A stretch of DNA of 21,340 nucleotides from an uncultured Bacteroidales bacterium (GCA_946410535.1 CAMKAR010000008.1:1-21340), one strand, 5' to 3'; shown: positions 1 to 8,863, numbered from the stretch's first letter. The notes: generated from the letters alone by a model not told the origin. Made by a program: numbers and translations.

Positions 1-1262
1 GCGTCGAAGTTGGCCATCTGGAGCTTGTCGGAGGTGTATCTCCTCCCCTTTTCCAAGTAGGTGATGGCGTCGTCGTTGTTTCTCAAGACGGCGTTGGCCA
101 CGCCTGCGTACCAATAAAAGACGGGCTGCATCGGGTAGTATTTCAAGGCTGCAATGGCATGGTCGCGGACGTTTTCGTTCTCGTTGAGTCGGCTCTCGCT
201 GATGATGAGATTTTGCCAGCCGTAAAAGTCGGTGCTGTCGATGGCCAAGGCTTTTTGGTATTGTTCCTTCGATTTGGGAGCGTCCTCTTTGACGAGGTAA
301 TACGAGCCTAAAATGAGGTGGCCCAACTTGCTGTCGGGATGAGCTTCGATGAAGGCTTCGCCACATTGCCGCGCCTGTTCGTTCACTTGCTTTGAGCCTT
401 CGTTTTTCTGCATCCAATAGTCGTAGATGTTGGTCTTGGTGGCCAAGTCGAGGTTTTTGTTGCGGATGGCGGCAAGCAGTTCGTTGAAGGCCTTTTCGTT
501 GTCGCCGTTTTTCTCGTAATATTCCAAAAGCGAGATATTAATGTAAGGATCGTTGGGGCTGAGTTCCTTCACCTTCTCGAAGGTCTTTAAGGCTTCCTTG
601 TCCTTTCCGTTGTCGGAATATTCCTTGGCGAGCATGGAGTAATAGCGGGGATTGTCGGGGTTCTCTTTGGTGAGTTGTTCCAATTCGGCCAATAGTTTCT
701 TGGTGTTGCCCTGACGTTTGTAGATGTTCAGCTTTTGTTCCGTAATCAACTCATTCCGACCTATTTGCTTCTCCAACACATCCATTTTTTCCAAGGCCTT
801 GTCGTATTTCTCGGTGATGAGGTAGGCATCAATCAAGTCGCTGAGCATGTCAATGTCGTCGGGATATTTGGCGGTCAGGCCTTCATATAATTTGGTGAAG
901 TCGTCGTATTGCTCTAAGTTGCGGTAGAACCGTCCGAGGCGCATCTGGTACCATTTGTTCTCGGGGTCGAGTTGCGCGGCTTTTTGGATCATCTTGAAGG
1001 CATCGTCCATGCGTCCCGCGTTGACGTATTGTTCGCTCAGCTCGAACATCGAGGCGGCATCGTCGGGCATGTAGCGCAAGGCTTGCTCGAAGTTGCGGAT
1101 GGCGCCGTCGGTGTCGTCGCGGTACTTGCTTTGCAATCCGTTTGAAAAATAGGTGGCGTTCTTTTTCTTGTCGGGCTTGCCTTCATATTCCGATGACATG
1201 GTTTGGGCGAAGCCCATGGTGATACAACCACCCAACATCAACAATAATAATATTCTTTTCAT
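1..1262 (-). CDS. Secreted tetratricopeptide-repeat protein, C-terminus beyond the window
   Basis: The frame is open from an ATG at 1262 down to position 1, giving 420 codons with no stop, so the C-terminus is missing. The N-terminus MKRILLLLMLGGCITMGFAQ is a signal peptide with a likely signal peptidase I site after FAQ; the internal LGGC could instead be a weak lipobox, so periplasmic or lipid-anchored location is unresolved. The rest is a run of TPR-like helical pairs with typical endings such as ALRYMPDD, AAQLDPEN and KELSPNDP. TPR arrays hold protein partners together; no catalytic motif is visible. The start lies 6 bp after the dut stop, so the two are probably co-transcribed. The specific partner or envelope process cannot be read from the sequence. 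Confidence 0.88.
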   Translation of the reverse strand, partial: MKRILLLLMLGGCITMGFAQTMSSEYEGKPDKKKNATYFSNGLQSKYRDDTDGAIRNFEQALRYMPDDAASMFELSEQYVNAGRMDDAFKMIQKAAQLDPENKWYQMRLGRFYRNLEQYDDFTKLYEGLTAKYPDDIDMLSDLIDAYLITEKYDKALEKMDVLEKQIGRNELITEQKLNIYKRQGNTKKLLAELEQLTKENPDNPRYYSMLAKEYSDNGKDKEALKTFEKVKELSPNDPYINISLLEYYEKNGDNEKAFNELLAAIRNKNLDLATKTNIYDYWMQKNEGSKQVNEQARQCGEAFIEAHPDSKLGHLILGSYYLVKEDAPKSKEQYQKALAIDSTDFYGWQNLIISESRLNENENVRDHAIAALKYYPMQPVFYWYAGVANAVLRNNDDAITYLEKGRRYTSDKLQMANFD

Positions 1263-1268
1263 TTGTAC

Positions 1269-1706
1269 TTAGTTTTTTCCAGTGTGTCCGAAACCTCCCG
1301 CGCCACGTTCGGTTTCGCTCAGTGTTTCCACTTGCACGACTTCGGCCTGCTCGCATCGGGCGAAGACCATCTGCGCGATGCGGTCGCCGCTGTTGACGAC
1401 GAAAGGTTTGTCGGACAAATTAATCAAAATGACGCAAATCTGGCCGCGATAGTCGGCGTCGATGGTGCCGGGCGAGTTCAGGACTGTGATGCCGCTCTTG
1501 AGGGCGAGGCCGCTGCGGGGGCGCACCTGACCTTCGTAGCCTTCAGGGATCTCCATGTAGAGGCCCGTCGGCACAAGGCCACGCTGCATGGGTTCGAGCG
1601 TGATGGGGCCATCGGTCAGGTAGGCGCGGAGGTCCATGCCGGCGGAGTTCACGGTCTCGTAGGCGGGCAAGGGGTTATTCGATTGGTTGACGATTTGTAA
1701 TTTCAT
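1269..1706 (-). CDS. dut: Deoxyuridine 5'-triphosphate nucleotidohydrolase (dUTPase)
   Basis: The 145-residue product is full length for a trimeric dUTPase, which hydrolyses dUTP to dUMP and pyrophosphate, keeps uracil out of DNA and supplies dUMP for thymidylate synthesis. All five family motifs are present in order: [26 protein letters not shown] with the catalytic Asp, GDRIAQMV, and the glycine-rich C-terminal arm GAGGFGHTG that closes over the substrate. The ATG at 1706 gives the usual N-terminus beginning MKLQIVN. The TPR gene follows after 6 bp. The upstream gap of 54 bp is AT-rich, with no convincing promoter. Confidence 0.97.
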   Translation of the reverse strand: MKLQIVNQSNNPLPAYETVNSAGMDLRAYLTDGPITLEPMQRGLVPTGLYMEIPEGYEGQVRPRSGLALKSGITVLNSPGTIDADYRGQICVILINLSDKPFVVNSGDRIAQMVFARCEQAEVVQVETLSETERGAGGFGHTGKN

Positions 1707-1710
1707 ATTG

Positions 1711-1741
1711 AAGATTTAAAGATTTAAAATTCAAAGATTTA
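1711..1741. repeat. Short AT-rich direct repeats upstream of dut
   Basis: The word AAGATTTA occurs three times in about 30 bp, starting at 1711, 1719 and 1734, in the gap between dut and the AlbA_2 gene. It may be simple AT-rich spacer drift; no palindrome or promoter is clear here. Confidence 0.35.
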
Positions 1742-1760
1742 GGATTTGTAGATTTTGTGT

Positions 1761-3224
1761 TTATTCTATTATTTCCCAATGACCATGATTACCCGAGCCA
1801 CGATAGGTGATCTTGTCCTTCATTTTCGCTAATTCGCGCCCTATGGTTTTGGCGTTCACTCCCAACATTTTTGCCATCAATTCTCTTGTAATGCCTGGAT
1901 TCATTCGTACTAAGTCCATAATTCGTTCTTGTCTTGATTTCCCATCTTTTTCGTGAGGGACATCGTGAGGGACATCGTGAGGGACATTTGTGGTTTGGAT
2001 TAACTTCTTCTTTCTTGGAATGGTGATTCTGAATTCATCCAGGTTCAAATCGTTGTAATAGTCCACATTATCAAAGGTTTGCGCAACGCGAAGTATCCCG
2101 CTTCCTACGCCAGTATAGGGCAGGAAATAGCGAGCAAACTCAAAAAGCAATTGGTTTCTCGGTTTTGAAATTCCCTTCTTGATGTCCTCCACAGTCAAAT
2201 CTGACGGCAAAGTGCCTGGGCTATGCAATTCAATACGGTCGTCGAATACAAACAAACGAATGGCGGAAGATTGGTAATAATCGCGATGAATCAAAGCATT
2301 GACTATCAACTCGACGAACACTGATAAAGGAACCTCCAATTGTCCGTTGCTATTGAAGTTATCATCCGTTTGTTCGGTCATCAGATTGCGGCTGATAAAA
2401 TTCATGGCTGCTGTGTATTGCGTCAGAAGATTGCCTTCCATTTCGCTTTCCGGCATGTAGTCTCGATATTGGTTGCCTGCCACAGTGTTTCCAACAAACG
2501 ATACGCATTTTATCGTGAACACAGGCACAAACCGTTTGATGTTTTTGCCCACCAGCAAAAGCCCTGCCAACGTCAATTGGCCTTTTGCATCCATTAGTGA
2601 CAGATTTTGGAGTAATTGCTCAATGGTGAAATCTGGAGCCACGGCTTCAACCATGTCATCAAGGGTTGCAGTTTCTTGGTTTAAGCCTTTCAAAGCCAAT
2701 TCCTTGGAGTATCTTTTTGACAACAGCATTTTCATCGATGCTTCGGAAATGTCGTGTACGGAACTACCTTCCACGCTTTCTTTGTCGGCATAAGCCTTAC
2801 CACTCTCTTGCATCAACGAAAGCATCTTTTCGCTTGAGACGACCTTTCGCTTGTCGGAGCCTTGTTTCACCCAAATATTTCCGTTTAAGGTTTTGTAGGG
2901 TTTGCTCGTGCCTTCCATCACATGTGCCACCAAAACGCGCTTGCCTTCGGCTACAACTACTTCGGTTTCCAAATAGATGGATGGTCGGATTTGGTCATTG
3001 GCTGCGGTGGAAATCTCATGCGAAATCTGTTGTATTTCGGGATAGGAAAGTCCTATGACTTGCCCAGTCTTGTCCTCGATGCCGAACAAGATAATACCGC
3101 CCTTGCAGTTGGCAAAAGCGACCATTTCCTCGGCGATTTGCTTGGAAGTGGTCATCTGCTGCTTGAATTGTACGGTGCTGGTTTCTCCGCAAGATATGAT
3201 TTCGAATAATTCTTCCTTGTTCAT
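1761..3224 (-). CDS. AlbA_2/Schlafen-type putative DNA-binding protein with GHKL-like ATPase region and C-terminal winged helix
   Basis: The 487-residue product resembles the COG2865 group of putative transcriptional regulators. The N-terminal AlbA_2 (Schlafen AlbA) domain covers roughly residues 1-130, with the family opening GETSTVQFK and the GGIILFGIED segment. A middle region contains ELIVNALIHRDY, the sequence typical of the C-terminal ATPase-like domain in these proteins. The C-terminus (about 430-487) is helix-turn-helix-like, with GITRELMAKMLGVNAKTIGR. A tandem VPHD linker separates the last two parts. The ATG at 3224 is preferred over an upstream in-frame TTG at 3233 because a -7 promoter element overlaps the latter. 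Its base composition looks more AT-rich than dut and the flippase beside it. It sits between genes that look like a housekeeping cluster, so it may be an insertion. Target and function are unknown. Confidence 0.85.
   Translation of the reverse strand: MNKEELFEIISCGETSTVQFKQQMTTSKQIAEEMVAFANCKGGIILFGIEDKTGQVIGLSYPEIQQISHEISTAANDQIRPSIYLETEVVVAEGKRVLVAHVMEGTSKPYKTLNGNIWVKQGSDKRKVVSSEKMLSLMQESGKAYADKESVEGSSVHDISEASMKMLLSKRYSKELALKGLNQETATLDDMVEAVAPDFTIEQLLQNLSLMDAKGQLTLAGLLLVGKNIKRFVPVFTIKCVSFVGNTVAGNQYRDYMPESEMEGNLLTQYTAAMNFISRNLMTEQTDDNFNSNGQLEVPLSVFVELIVNALIHRDYYQSSAIRLFVFDDRIELHSPGTLPSDLTVEDIKKGISKPRNQLLFEFARYFLPYTGVGSGILRVAQTFDNVDYYNDLNLDEFRITIPRKKKLIQTTNVPHDVPHDVPHEKDGKSRQERIMDLVRMNPGITRELMAKMLGVNAKTIGRELAKMKDKITYRGSGNHGHWEIIE
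1952..1987 (-). repeat. Three perfect 12-bp tandem repeats inside the AlbA_2 gene
   Basis: The unit CGTGAGGGACAT (plus strand) is repeated three times without error. The unit length is a multiple of three and encodes the repeated tetrapeptide VPHD in the linker between the ATPase-like region and the C-terminal helix-turn-helix. Copy-number change would lengthen or shorten the linker without shifting the frame. Confidence 0.95.
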
Positions 3225-3229
3225 GGGAT

Positions 3230-3238
3230 GCAAAAATA
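3230..3238 (-). promoter_or_regulatory. -7 promoter element of the AlbA_2 gene
   Basis: On the minus strand the sequence reads TATTTTTGC, a full match to the Bacteroidota -7 element TAnnTTTGC. It ends only 5 nt before the ATG at 3224, so the transcript would be nearly or fully leaderless. No good -33 TTTG lies at the expected 19-21 nt spacing. Confidence 0.6.
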
Positions 3239-3256
3239 CATTTTTTCCAAATCATT

Positions 3257-4750
3257 TTATCTACTTTTCCTAATCCATCCCAACACACCCTGCACCAAGT
3301 CTTTTTCCTTCCAGCAGATGAAGGCGAAGAACGCGAGAAGCAACGCCGTGTTGATGCCCAACGTCAAGGCGGTGCTTTCGATATGAATGCTTTTTTGCAC
3401 AAAAAACAGTGCGATAGCCAAGGCGAAATAGACGAATGCTGACTTAAGGTCGTAGGGGATGGGGGCTTTCTTTTGCCCGACGAGATAGGACAAAACCATA
3501 CACGTAGCATAGCCCGCAAAGCCACCCCAGGCGCAAGCCATGTAGCCATATTTGGGCACAAAGATGAAGTTGATGGCCAATAGCACCGCGCAGCCGATGC
3601 CGCTGAAAACGGCCCCCCACCAGGTCTTGTCGGTGAGCTTGTACCAAAACGAGAGGTTGAAATAGATGCCCATGAAGATTTCGGCCATCATCACGATGGG
3701 CACCACCCGCAGGCCGGCATGGTAGTCTTCTCCAACAAGGTATTTCAATATGGGCATATACATCACCACGGCGAGGAAAGCCAGTAAAGTGAAGATGATG
3801 AAATAGTTCATCACCTTGGCTTGCAGCAATTTGTCGTTTTTGTCGCTCTTGCCGCCAAAGACGAAAGGCTCGTAGGCATAGCGGAAGGCTTGTGTGATCA
3901 TCGCCATAATCATCGCTATCTTGACGCAGGCGCCATAAATGCCAAGCTGTTCCTCTCCCTCAAGTCCGGGAACGATTTTCTTGAACACGATCTTGTCGGC
4001 CACTTGGTTGAGGATGCCCGCCAAGCCCAAAAGTAGGATGGGCCAGGTGTAGTTCAGCATTTGCTTCAGCAGCGGAAAGTCGATTCCTGATTTCAGCTTC
4101 TTGATTTCGGGGATGAACCCGAAGGTGACCAACACGGTGCAAATCAGGTTGGCGATGAAGATATAGCCCACCTGGTAGCTGGCTTGGTACCATTCCATCA
4201 TGGTGGGATAATGCTGTTTCAAGTAGGGGGCTAAATAGAAGATGAACAGGTTGAGCATCAAACTCATGATGATGAAGGAAAGTTTCAGCGCCATGAATTT
4301 GAGGGGACGGTTTTCATAACGCAATCTTGCGAACAGAATGGACTGGAACGCGTCGAATGCCACGATGATGGCCATGATTTCCACGAACTCGGGGTGCGTG
4401 GCATAATCCAAGGCCGAGGCGATAGGTTGCAGGAAAACGGACACCAATAGGAGGAACACCAAAGAGACAAAGCCCACGGAGAGACCAGCCGTGGAGAAAG
4501 CCTTGTTGGGATTGACGCCTTCCTTGTTGGAGAAACGGAAGAAGGTGGTTTCCATCCCGAAAGTCAGGATGACAAGAAGCAGGGCCGTATAGGCATACAG
4601 GTTGGTCACGATGCCGTATCCACCCGACTCGGCAGCCATCCTATGGGTGTGGATGGGCACGAGCAGGTAGTTCAAGAACCTGCCGATGATGCTGCTCAGG
4701 CCATAGATGGCGGTTTGTTTAGCCAAAGATCCTAATCTGTTTTCTGACAT
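3257..4750 (-). CDS. Oligosaccharide flippase family (Wzx/MATE-like) membrane protein
   Basis: The 497-residue product is almost entirely hydrophobic helices, about 12-14 by eye, beginning KQTAIYGLSSIIGRFLNYLLVPIHTH. That opening and the length fit the polysaccharide biosynthesis/oligosaccharide flippase group of the MOP superfamily, which move lipid-linked glycans across the inner membrane. Charged loops such as ARLRYENRPLKF fall between helices as expected. The ATG at 4750 is 55 bp after the sensor kinase stop. The next gene downstream has its own promoter. The substrate cannot be inferred; no glycosyltransferases are in the window, so it may not belong to a capsule locus. A lipid II flippase role is possible but unsupported here. 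Confidence 0.85.
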   Translation of the reverse strand: MSENRLGSLAKQTAIYGLSSIIGRFLNYLLVPIHTHRMAAESGGYGIVTNLYAYTALLLVILTFGMETTFFRFSNKEGVNPNKAFSTAGLSVGFVSLVFLLLVSVFLQPIASALDYATHPEFVEIMAIIVAFDAFQSILFARLRYENRPLKFMALKLSFIIMSLMLNLFIFYLAPYLKQHYPTMMEWYQASYQVGYIFIANLICTVLVTFGFIPEIKKLKSGIDFPLLKQMLNYTWPILLLGLAGILNQVADKIVFKKIVPGLEGEEQLGIYGACVKIAMIMAMITQAFRYAYEPFVFGGKSDKNDKLLQAKVMNYFIIFTLLAFLAVVMYMPILKYLVGEDYHAGLRVVPIVMMAEIFMGIYFNLSFWYKLTDKTWWGAVFSGIGCAVLLAINFIFVPKYGYMACAWGGFAGYATCMVLSYLVGQKKAPIPYDLKSAFVYFALAIALFFVQKSIHIESTALTLGINTALLLAFFAFICWKEKDLVQGVLGWIRKSR

Positions 4751-4805
4751 ATCAATTTTTTCCCGTTATTTCAAACGCAAAAAACTCTTATATATTGGTT
4801 CGTAT

Positions 4806-7802
4806 TCAATTTTTCGGAAGCTCGATAATAAACTCCGCCCCCTCCCCTTCTTGGCTTTCGAAGGAAATGGTGCCTCCTGCGGCCTGCACGATGTTGTAGG
4901 TGAGCGAGAGGCCCACGCCCGAGCCGCCTGTCTTGGTGGTGAAGTTGGGCAGGAAAATTTGGCTCTTGTCCTCTTCCTTGATGCCTTTTCCGTTGTCCTT
5001 CACGCTGATGACAAAAGCGGTTTCTGTGGATTTCAACCTCACTTCTATCTTGCCATCTGGTTTCGTGCCGATGGCTTGCACGGCGTTTTTCACCAAGTTG
5101 CCGACGGCACTGTTGAGGTTGGTCTTGTCGCCGTTGTAGGTGTGGTATGCCGAAGCGTCATAATCATAGTTGAAAGTGATGTTTTCCACATTGTCGTAAA
5201 GATTCACCACATTGCCGACCAATTCCGCCAAATCCAGCGGCGCGGGATGGTTTTCTGGTAGTTTGGCATAGGTCGAGAACGACGAGGCGATGTCGGAAAG
5301 GGCGTCGATTTGCTCGATTAGGGTGTTTGTCGTGCGTTGTATCTGTTCCGGAGTGGCTTTGCCTTGCTCCATGTTGCGTTGGAGCAGTTGCACGCTGAGG
5401 CGCATCGGGGTGAGCGAGTTCTTGATCTCGTGGGCCACCTGCCGGGCCACACCGCGCCATGCCGATTCAGCCGTGGTGCGTTTCAGTTCGGCGGCACTCT
5501 TCTCCAATTCTGCGATGAGTTGGTTGTATTGCTTCACCAAAGCACCTATTTCGTCGTTTCCTTCCCATTCGATGGGTTCATTCTTTTGGTCGATTTTGAT
5601 GTCGCCCAACTTGTTCTGGATCAATGCCAAGGGTTGGGTAAGGCGTTTGGTTAGACTTAGGATAAACACCAATGCGATACCAAGGATGACCAACATGATG
5701 TTGATGTAGGTGAGCACAAAATTCTTGATTTCGCTGTGCAGCTCTGTTGTGCTTGAGAAATAGGGCGTGTTCAGATAGGCCAAGGTGTTGCCGCTGTTGT
5801 CGGTCAGTGGGATATATGAGGATTCATACACGCCATTGCCTAACTTCTCTTGGTGGGTATAGAACAGCGCCTTGTTGCGGTGTATGTTTTGGTAAGCGTC
5901 TGCATTCATCAAGGGTGCTTGCAGGTTCAATTCGGCCAGCTCTGGGCGTGTGGTCGCCAAAAGTTGTCCGTTCAACTGGTATAGGTTGAGGTCGGTGAAG
6001 AAAGTGGTGGCGTATTGTTGCAAGATGTCGTTCCAAGTGTCGCGCGAGGCGGTTCTCATCAGCGTTGCGAAATCGAGGTCGTTGCGCATCTCGATGGATA
6101 GCGTTCTGGTGGTCTCGAATTGTGTTGCCATGGTTTTCTGGTTGTAGAGGCTGCGCATGTAGAGCACCGATATGGGTGCAACCGCGACGAACGAAATGAA
6201 CAAGGTGAAAAGCACCACGTTTTGCATTCTTTGCCGGAAGCTGCGGTCGCGCATTTTGTGGCTGTATTTTGGCCTTATTATCCAAACGATGAGCAGGAAA
6301 GGAAGCAAGAGACCCAGGAAAAAGATGGCAAATGGCGCGGTTATTTCCGACCAGCTCTTTTTTGGCGTGCTGATGACCAAGGCGTTGTTTTCGCCGTGTT
6401 TGATGGCGTAATGTTTGTATTGACGGCCGTATGAAAATTCCTGGTCTTTGATTTTCATGTTGTTGAGGAAGTTGGGGTAGACATAACGCCCGTATTTGTA
6501 CACCAATTGGTTATCGCGATAGTTGGCCACTGAATATTCATAGGGTTTTGCACTGTTGTTTTCCTGCAAGAGCTGTGGGAAGCCGAACCCCTCGGGCGCA
6601 ATGGGGCGATAAAACTCGTAGTAAAGCGTTTTTTGCTGCAATGTGTCTTTTGACGCTATCCTGACGATGCCTAAGTAGTTGGGGTCGAGCGTGTAATAAT
6701 CCATGAAAAACAGGTCTTCCCCTACCCTATCATGCTTGTTCTCAGTCAGTTTGTTGTTAAAGAAGGTATCGCATTCCGTGACGTAGCCCTCGGGTTGTAT
6801 GGCGATTTCTTCTTCGGGTTTGCATAGGGTGAGCGTGGCGGTGTATTGCTGCATGGTCTCGTCGAAAAGCAGTTCCTTGGAGTAGCCCAAGATGACATCG
6901 GCGAGCACGTTGCTTTCGGCAAACAGCATTTCCCTAATGGTTGTGTCGGCCTTGATTTGGGCTTGGAATTTGGCGTAGCTGCTTTCAAACGCGCGGTCGC
7001 GTTTCTCTACAAGCTTTTGCGCTTGTTTCTCCATCCGTTCGTTCTCCCGCTTATTTTCCAATTCATAATATAGGAAAGTGGCGGCAATGGCAATTAATAT
7101 GATAAGCGATATGCCGATTTCTATCGGGTGTGAAGTCTTTCCGCTTGCCTTTTTCGATGTTCTTGACTGGACTCTAAGAGTGAATAGAACACCAACGATT
7201 ATCAATAATATAGGCGGAATATAACAAAGTTGGACAAGCGTTTCTCTTAGTCTCAGGTTGCCGGTGATATGACATACGCTCAAACTTTTGCCTTGCGTGT
7301 TTTTCAACTCGAATCCATTTTGGGCCTGAAAGTCGATGTCGGCTTCTATGATTGGCGAAAGGCCGGAAATATGGTTTTCAAAATATTGGTTCTCAATTTG
7401 GTAAGTGGTTGAAACACGCTTGAATACATAATAAGTCATCTGTCCGCTTTGGTATGACTTTACAAAATAATTGCCCGATAGTAGCGAACAGATGGTGTCA
7501 CGCCCTATGGCGATGCGTCGTTTGAGCAACTTTGGATTCACTTCGTTCTGGTTCCAGAATACCAATGTGTCGCTCATAAAGATGGTCAAGCCGGTGTTTG
7601 TTTTGGCAAGTTCTTCGTGGTTCAGTCCCGATGTGATGAGATGTTGCATTTCGCTGTCCATCCTTGTCACTTCACGTTGCATCTGACGATATATGGAATT
7701 TTCGGTTTTTGAAAATAGAATGAAAGCGGTGAGCATGAGAGCCATCAGCAGCCCTATGCTTATCAGAATTAATCCTATTTTTGTTCTTCTCTTTATCGTC
7801 AT
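4806..7802 (-). CDS. Multi-pass sensor histidine kinase, NtrY-like HAMP-HisKA-HATPase
   Basis: The 998-residue product is far longer than a typical sensor kinase. By eye it has six membrane segments: near residues 10-30, 190-210, 225-250, 480-510, 525-550 and 685-715, which would give three extracytoplasmic loops. A HAMP linker follows (KRLTQPLALI to about residue 770). The phosphoacceptor box is RQVAHEIKNSLTPMRL, with His791. The catalytic domain has the N box NLVKNAVQAI, the G1 box DNGKGI and the G2 box GGSGVGLSLTYNIV. The KNSLTPM wording is typical of NtrY-type kinases. ATG at 7802 is preferred over TTG at 7808. No response regulator gene is adjacent, so the partner is unknown. The N-terminal half has no domain I can name. 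Confidence 0.88.
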   Translation of the reverse strand: MTIKRRTKIGLILISIGLLMALMLTAFILFSKTENSIYRQMQREVTRMDSEMQHLITSGLNHEELAKTNTGLTIFMSDTLVFWNQNEVNPKLLKRRIAIGRDTICSLLSGNYFVKSYQSGQMTYYVFKRVSTTYQIENQYFENHISGLSPIIEADIDFQAQNGFELKNTQGKSLSVCHITGNLRLRETLVQLCYIPPILLIIVGVLFTLRVQSRTSKKASGKTSHPIEIGISLIILIAIAATFLYYELENKRENERMEKQAQKLVEKRDRAFESSYAKFQAQIKADTTIREMLFAESNVLADVILGYSKELLFDETMQQYTATLTLCKPEEEIAIQPEGYVTECDTFFNNKLTENKHDRVGEDLFFMDYYTLDPNYLGIVRIASKDTLQQKTLYYEFYRPIAPEGFGFPQLLQENNSAKPYEYSVANYRDNQLVYKYGRYVYPNFLNNMKIKDQEFSYGRQYKHYAIKHGENNALVISTPKKSWSEITAPFAIFFLGLLLPFLLIVWIIRPKYSHKMRDRSFRQRMQNVVLFTLFISFVAVAPISVLYMRSLYNQKTMATQFETTRTLSIEMRNDLDFATLMRTASRDTWNDILQQYATTFFTDLNLYQLNGQLLATTRPELAELNLQAPLMNADAYQNIHRNKALFYTHQEKLGNGVYESSYIPLTDNSGNTLAYLNTPYFSSTTELHSEIKNFVLTYINIMLVILGIALVFILSLTKRLTQPLALIQNKLGDIKIDQKNEPIEWEGNDEIGALVKQYNQLIAELEKSAAELKRTTAESAWRGVARQVAHEIKNSLTPMRLSVQLLQRNMEQGKATPEQIQRTTNTLIEQIDALSDIASSFSTYAKLPENHPAPLDLAELVGNVVNLYDNVENITFNYDYDASAYHTYNGDKTNLNSAVGNLVKNAVQAIGTKPDGKIEVRLKSTETAFVISVKDNGKGIKEEDKSQIFLPNFTTKTGGSGVGLSLTYNIVQAAGGTISFESQEGEGAEFIIELPKN

Positions 7803-7941
7803 TTTCAAGAATTATTGTAATCTACTCCTATGTCTTGATTATTAGATATTTGTAAAATTTTCTTTTAGCGCGGTTTTTTCCGGCTTTTCGATCTGTAATT
7901 CCATTTTTGTCAAAAACGCGAAATTCGGCCTAAAATCGGCC

Positions 7942-8832
7942 TTATTTTGGATTTTCTGTTTTCGGATGAAAAATGTACACCAAACTTGACCATTCTCCAG
8001 AGCGTCGGGCCTTGCAATTGGAAACCAAACCACGAAATGCTCCTCGGATCAGAGGAAAGGCATGGTTTCTGTATTGTTCGCTCATGAATGAAATGTAATA
8101 GGCGTCCCAAACTAACTTTGTGGTCCTTTCGAGGATTAGGTTGTTGGCCTTGAATATTTTTGTGATCGTTTTTCGACTAAAATGATTTAAGTGGCGTGGC
8201 ACATCGTATGCTGCCCAATGTTCTTGGTAGAATTGTCCGTCGTATGATTTATAGTTAGGTACTGCAATGACGATTCGTCCGTTTGGCTTGACAAGTCTTT
8301 GCAATTGTCCGATTTGCCATTTCAAGTCGTCGACGTGTTCCAGCACATGCCACATTGTGATGAGGTCAAACGATTTGTCAGGCAGTTGTTCCAATTGCTC
8401 GCTTCTATAGATTGGCGCTTTCATCCTCTTGTGGGCAATTTCTTTTGCATCATCTGAGGGCTCAACGCCTGTGCATTGCCAGCCCTTGTTCTCTGCTGTA
8501 TGAAGGAAATCGCCTACTCCACAGCCTATATCCAATAAAGTTCCTACCTCTAAACCTTTTGTTGCTATCTTGTATTTGTGCCTTAGATTGACCTTTTTAA
8601 TGGATTCGTATAGTCTTGGAATGAAGCCTTTCTTGTTTTCCTGGTGGCTATAATATTCTTCTGATTTGTAATAGTCACCAATTTTCTCCTTCGGAGGTCG
8701 CGGCATTGTGTAAAGCAGGCCACAATTCAAACATTCGCAGATGTGGAAGTCTTCTTTTGTCAAGAAATCGTCTTTCAACCAAAGGTTGATTTGTGCCTTA
8801 TCGGAGCCGCACCATGGACATTTGTTGTTCAT
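7942..8832 (-). CDS. Class I SAM-dependent methyltransferase with N-terminal zinc ribbon
   Basis: The 296-residue protein begins MNNKCPWCGS, followed by CECLNCGLLY, giving two Cys-x2-Cys knuckles of a zinc ribbon in the first 45 residues. A Rossmann methyltransferase follows: motif I LLDIGCGVGDFL binds the methionine end of SAM, GVEPSD is the acidic loop, and MWHVLEHVDD plus GRIVIAVPNY are motifs of the Methyltransf_23-type fold. Relatives are often found with surface-glycan or lipid genes, but the acceptor here is unknown. The ATG at 8832 lies 31 bp after the mnmG stop, and the gap is mostly the parS-like palindrome. The C-terminal tail HPKTENPK is short and looks complete. Confidence 0.88.
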   Translation of the reverse strand: MNNKCPWCGSDKAQINLWLKDDFLTKEDFHICECLNCGLLYTMPRPPKEKIGDYYKSEEYYSHQENKKGFIPRLYESIKKVNLRHKYKIATKGLEVGTLLDIGCGVGDFLHTAENKGWQCTGVEPSDDAKEIAHKRMKAPIYRSEQLEQLPDKSFDLITMWHVLEHVDDLKWQIGQLQRLVKPNGRIVIAVPNYKSYDGQFYQEHWAAYDVPRHLNHFSRKTITKIFKANNLILERTTKLVWDAYYISFMSEQYRNHAFPLIRGAFRGLVSNCKARRSGEWSSLVYIFHPKTENPK

Positions 8833-8841
8833 CTTTGTTCG

Positions 8842-8857
8842 TGTTTCATGTGAAACA
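8842..8857. other. parS-like centromere site (left of mnmG)
   Basis: The sequence TGTTTCATGTGAAACA matches the near-universal ParB-binding site TGTTTCACGTGAAACA at 15 of 16 bases. It fills half of the 31-bp gap between mnmG and the methyltransferase gene, outside any coding sequence. A second site lies about 1.9 kb away. Confidence 0.8.
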
Positions 8858-8863
8858 ATAATA

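Noticed and set aside
1263..1700. 145-codon plus-strand frame opposite dut
   Set aside because: dut on the minus strand has all five family motifs. The plus-strand frame is a GC-rich shadow.
7916..7950. GGCC-N7-GGCC palindrome after the methyltransferase gene as a terminator
   Set aside because: The stem is only 4 bp and no T tract follows, so it is too weak to call.
7842..8033. 63-codon minus-strand frame overlapping the 3' end of the methyltransferase gene
   Set aside because: It overlaps the methyltransferase in another frame, has no promoter and no recognisable family. The methyltransferase C-terminus looks complete, so a frameshifted extension is not needed.
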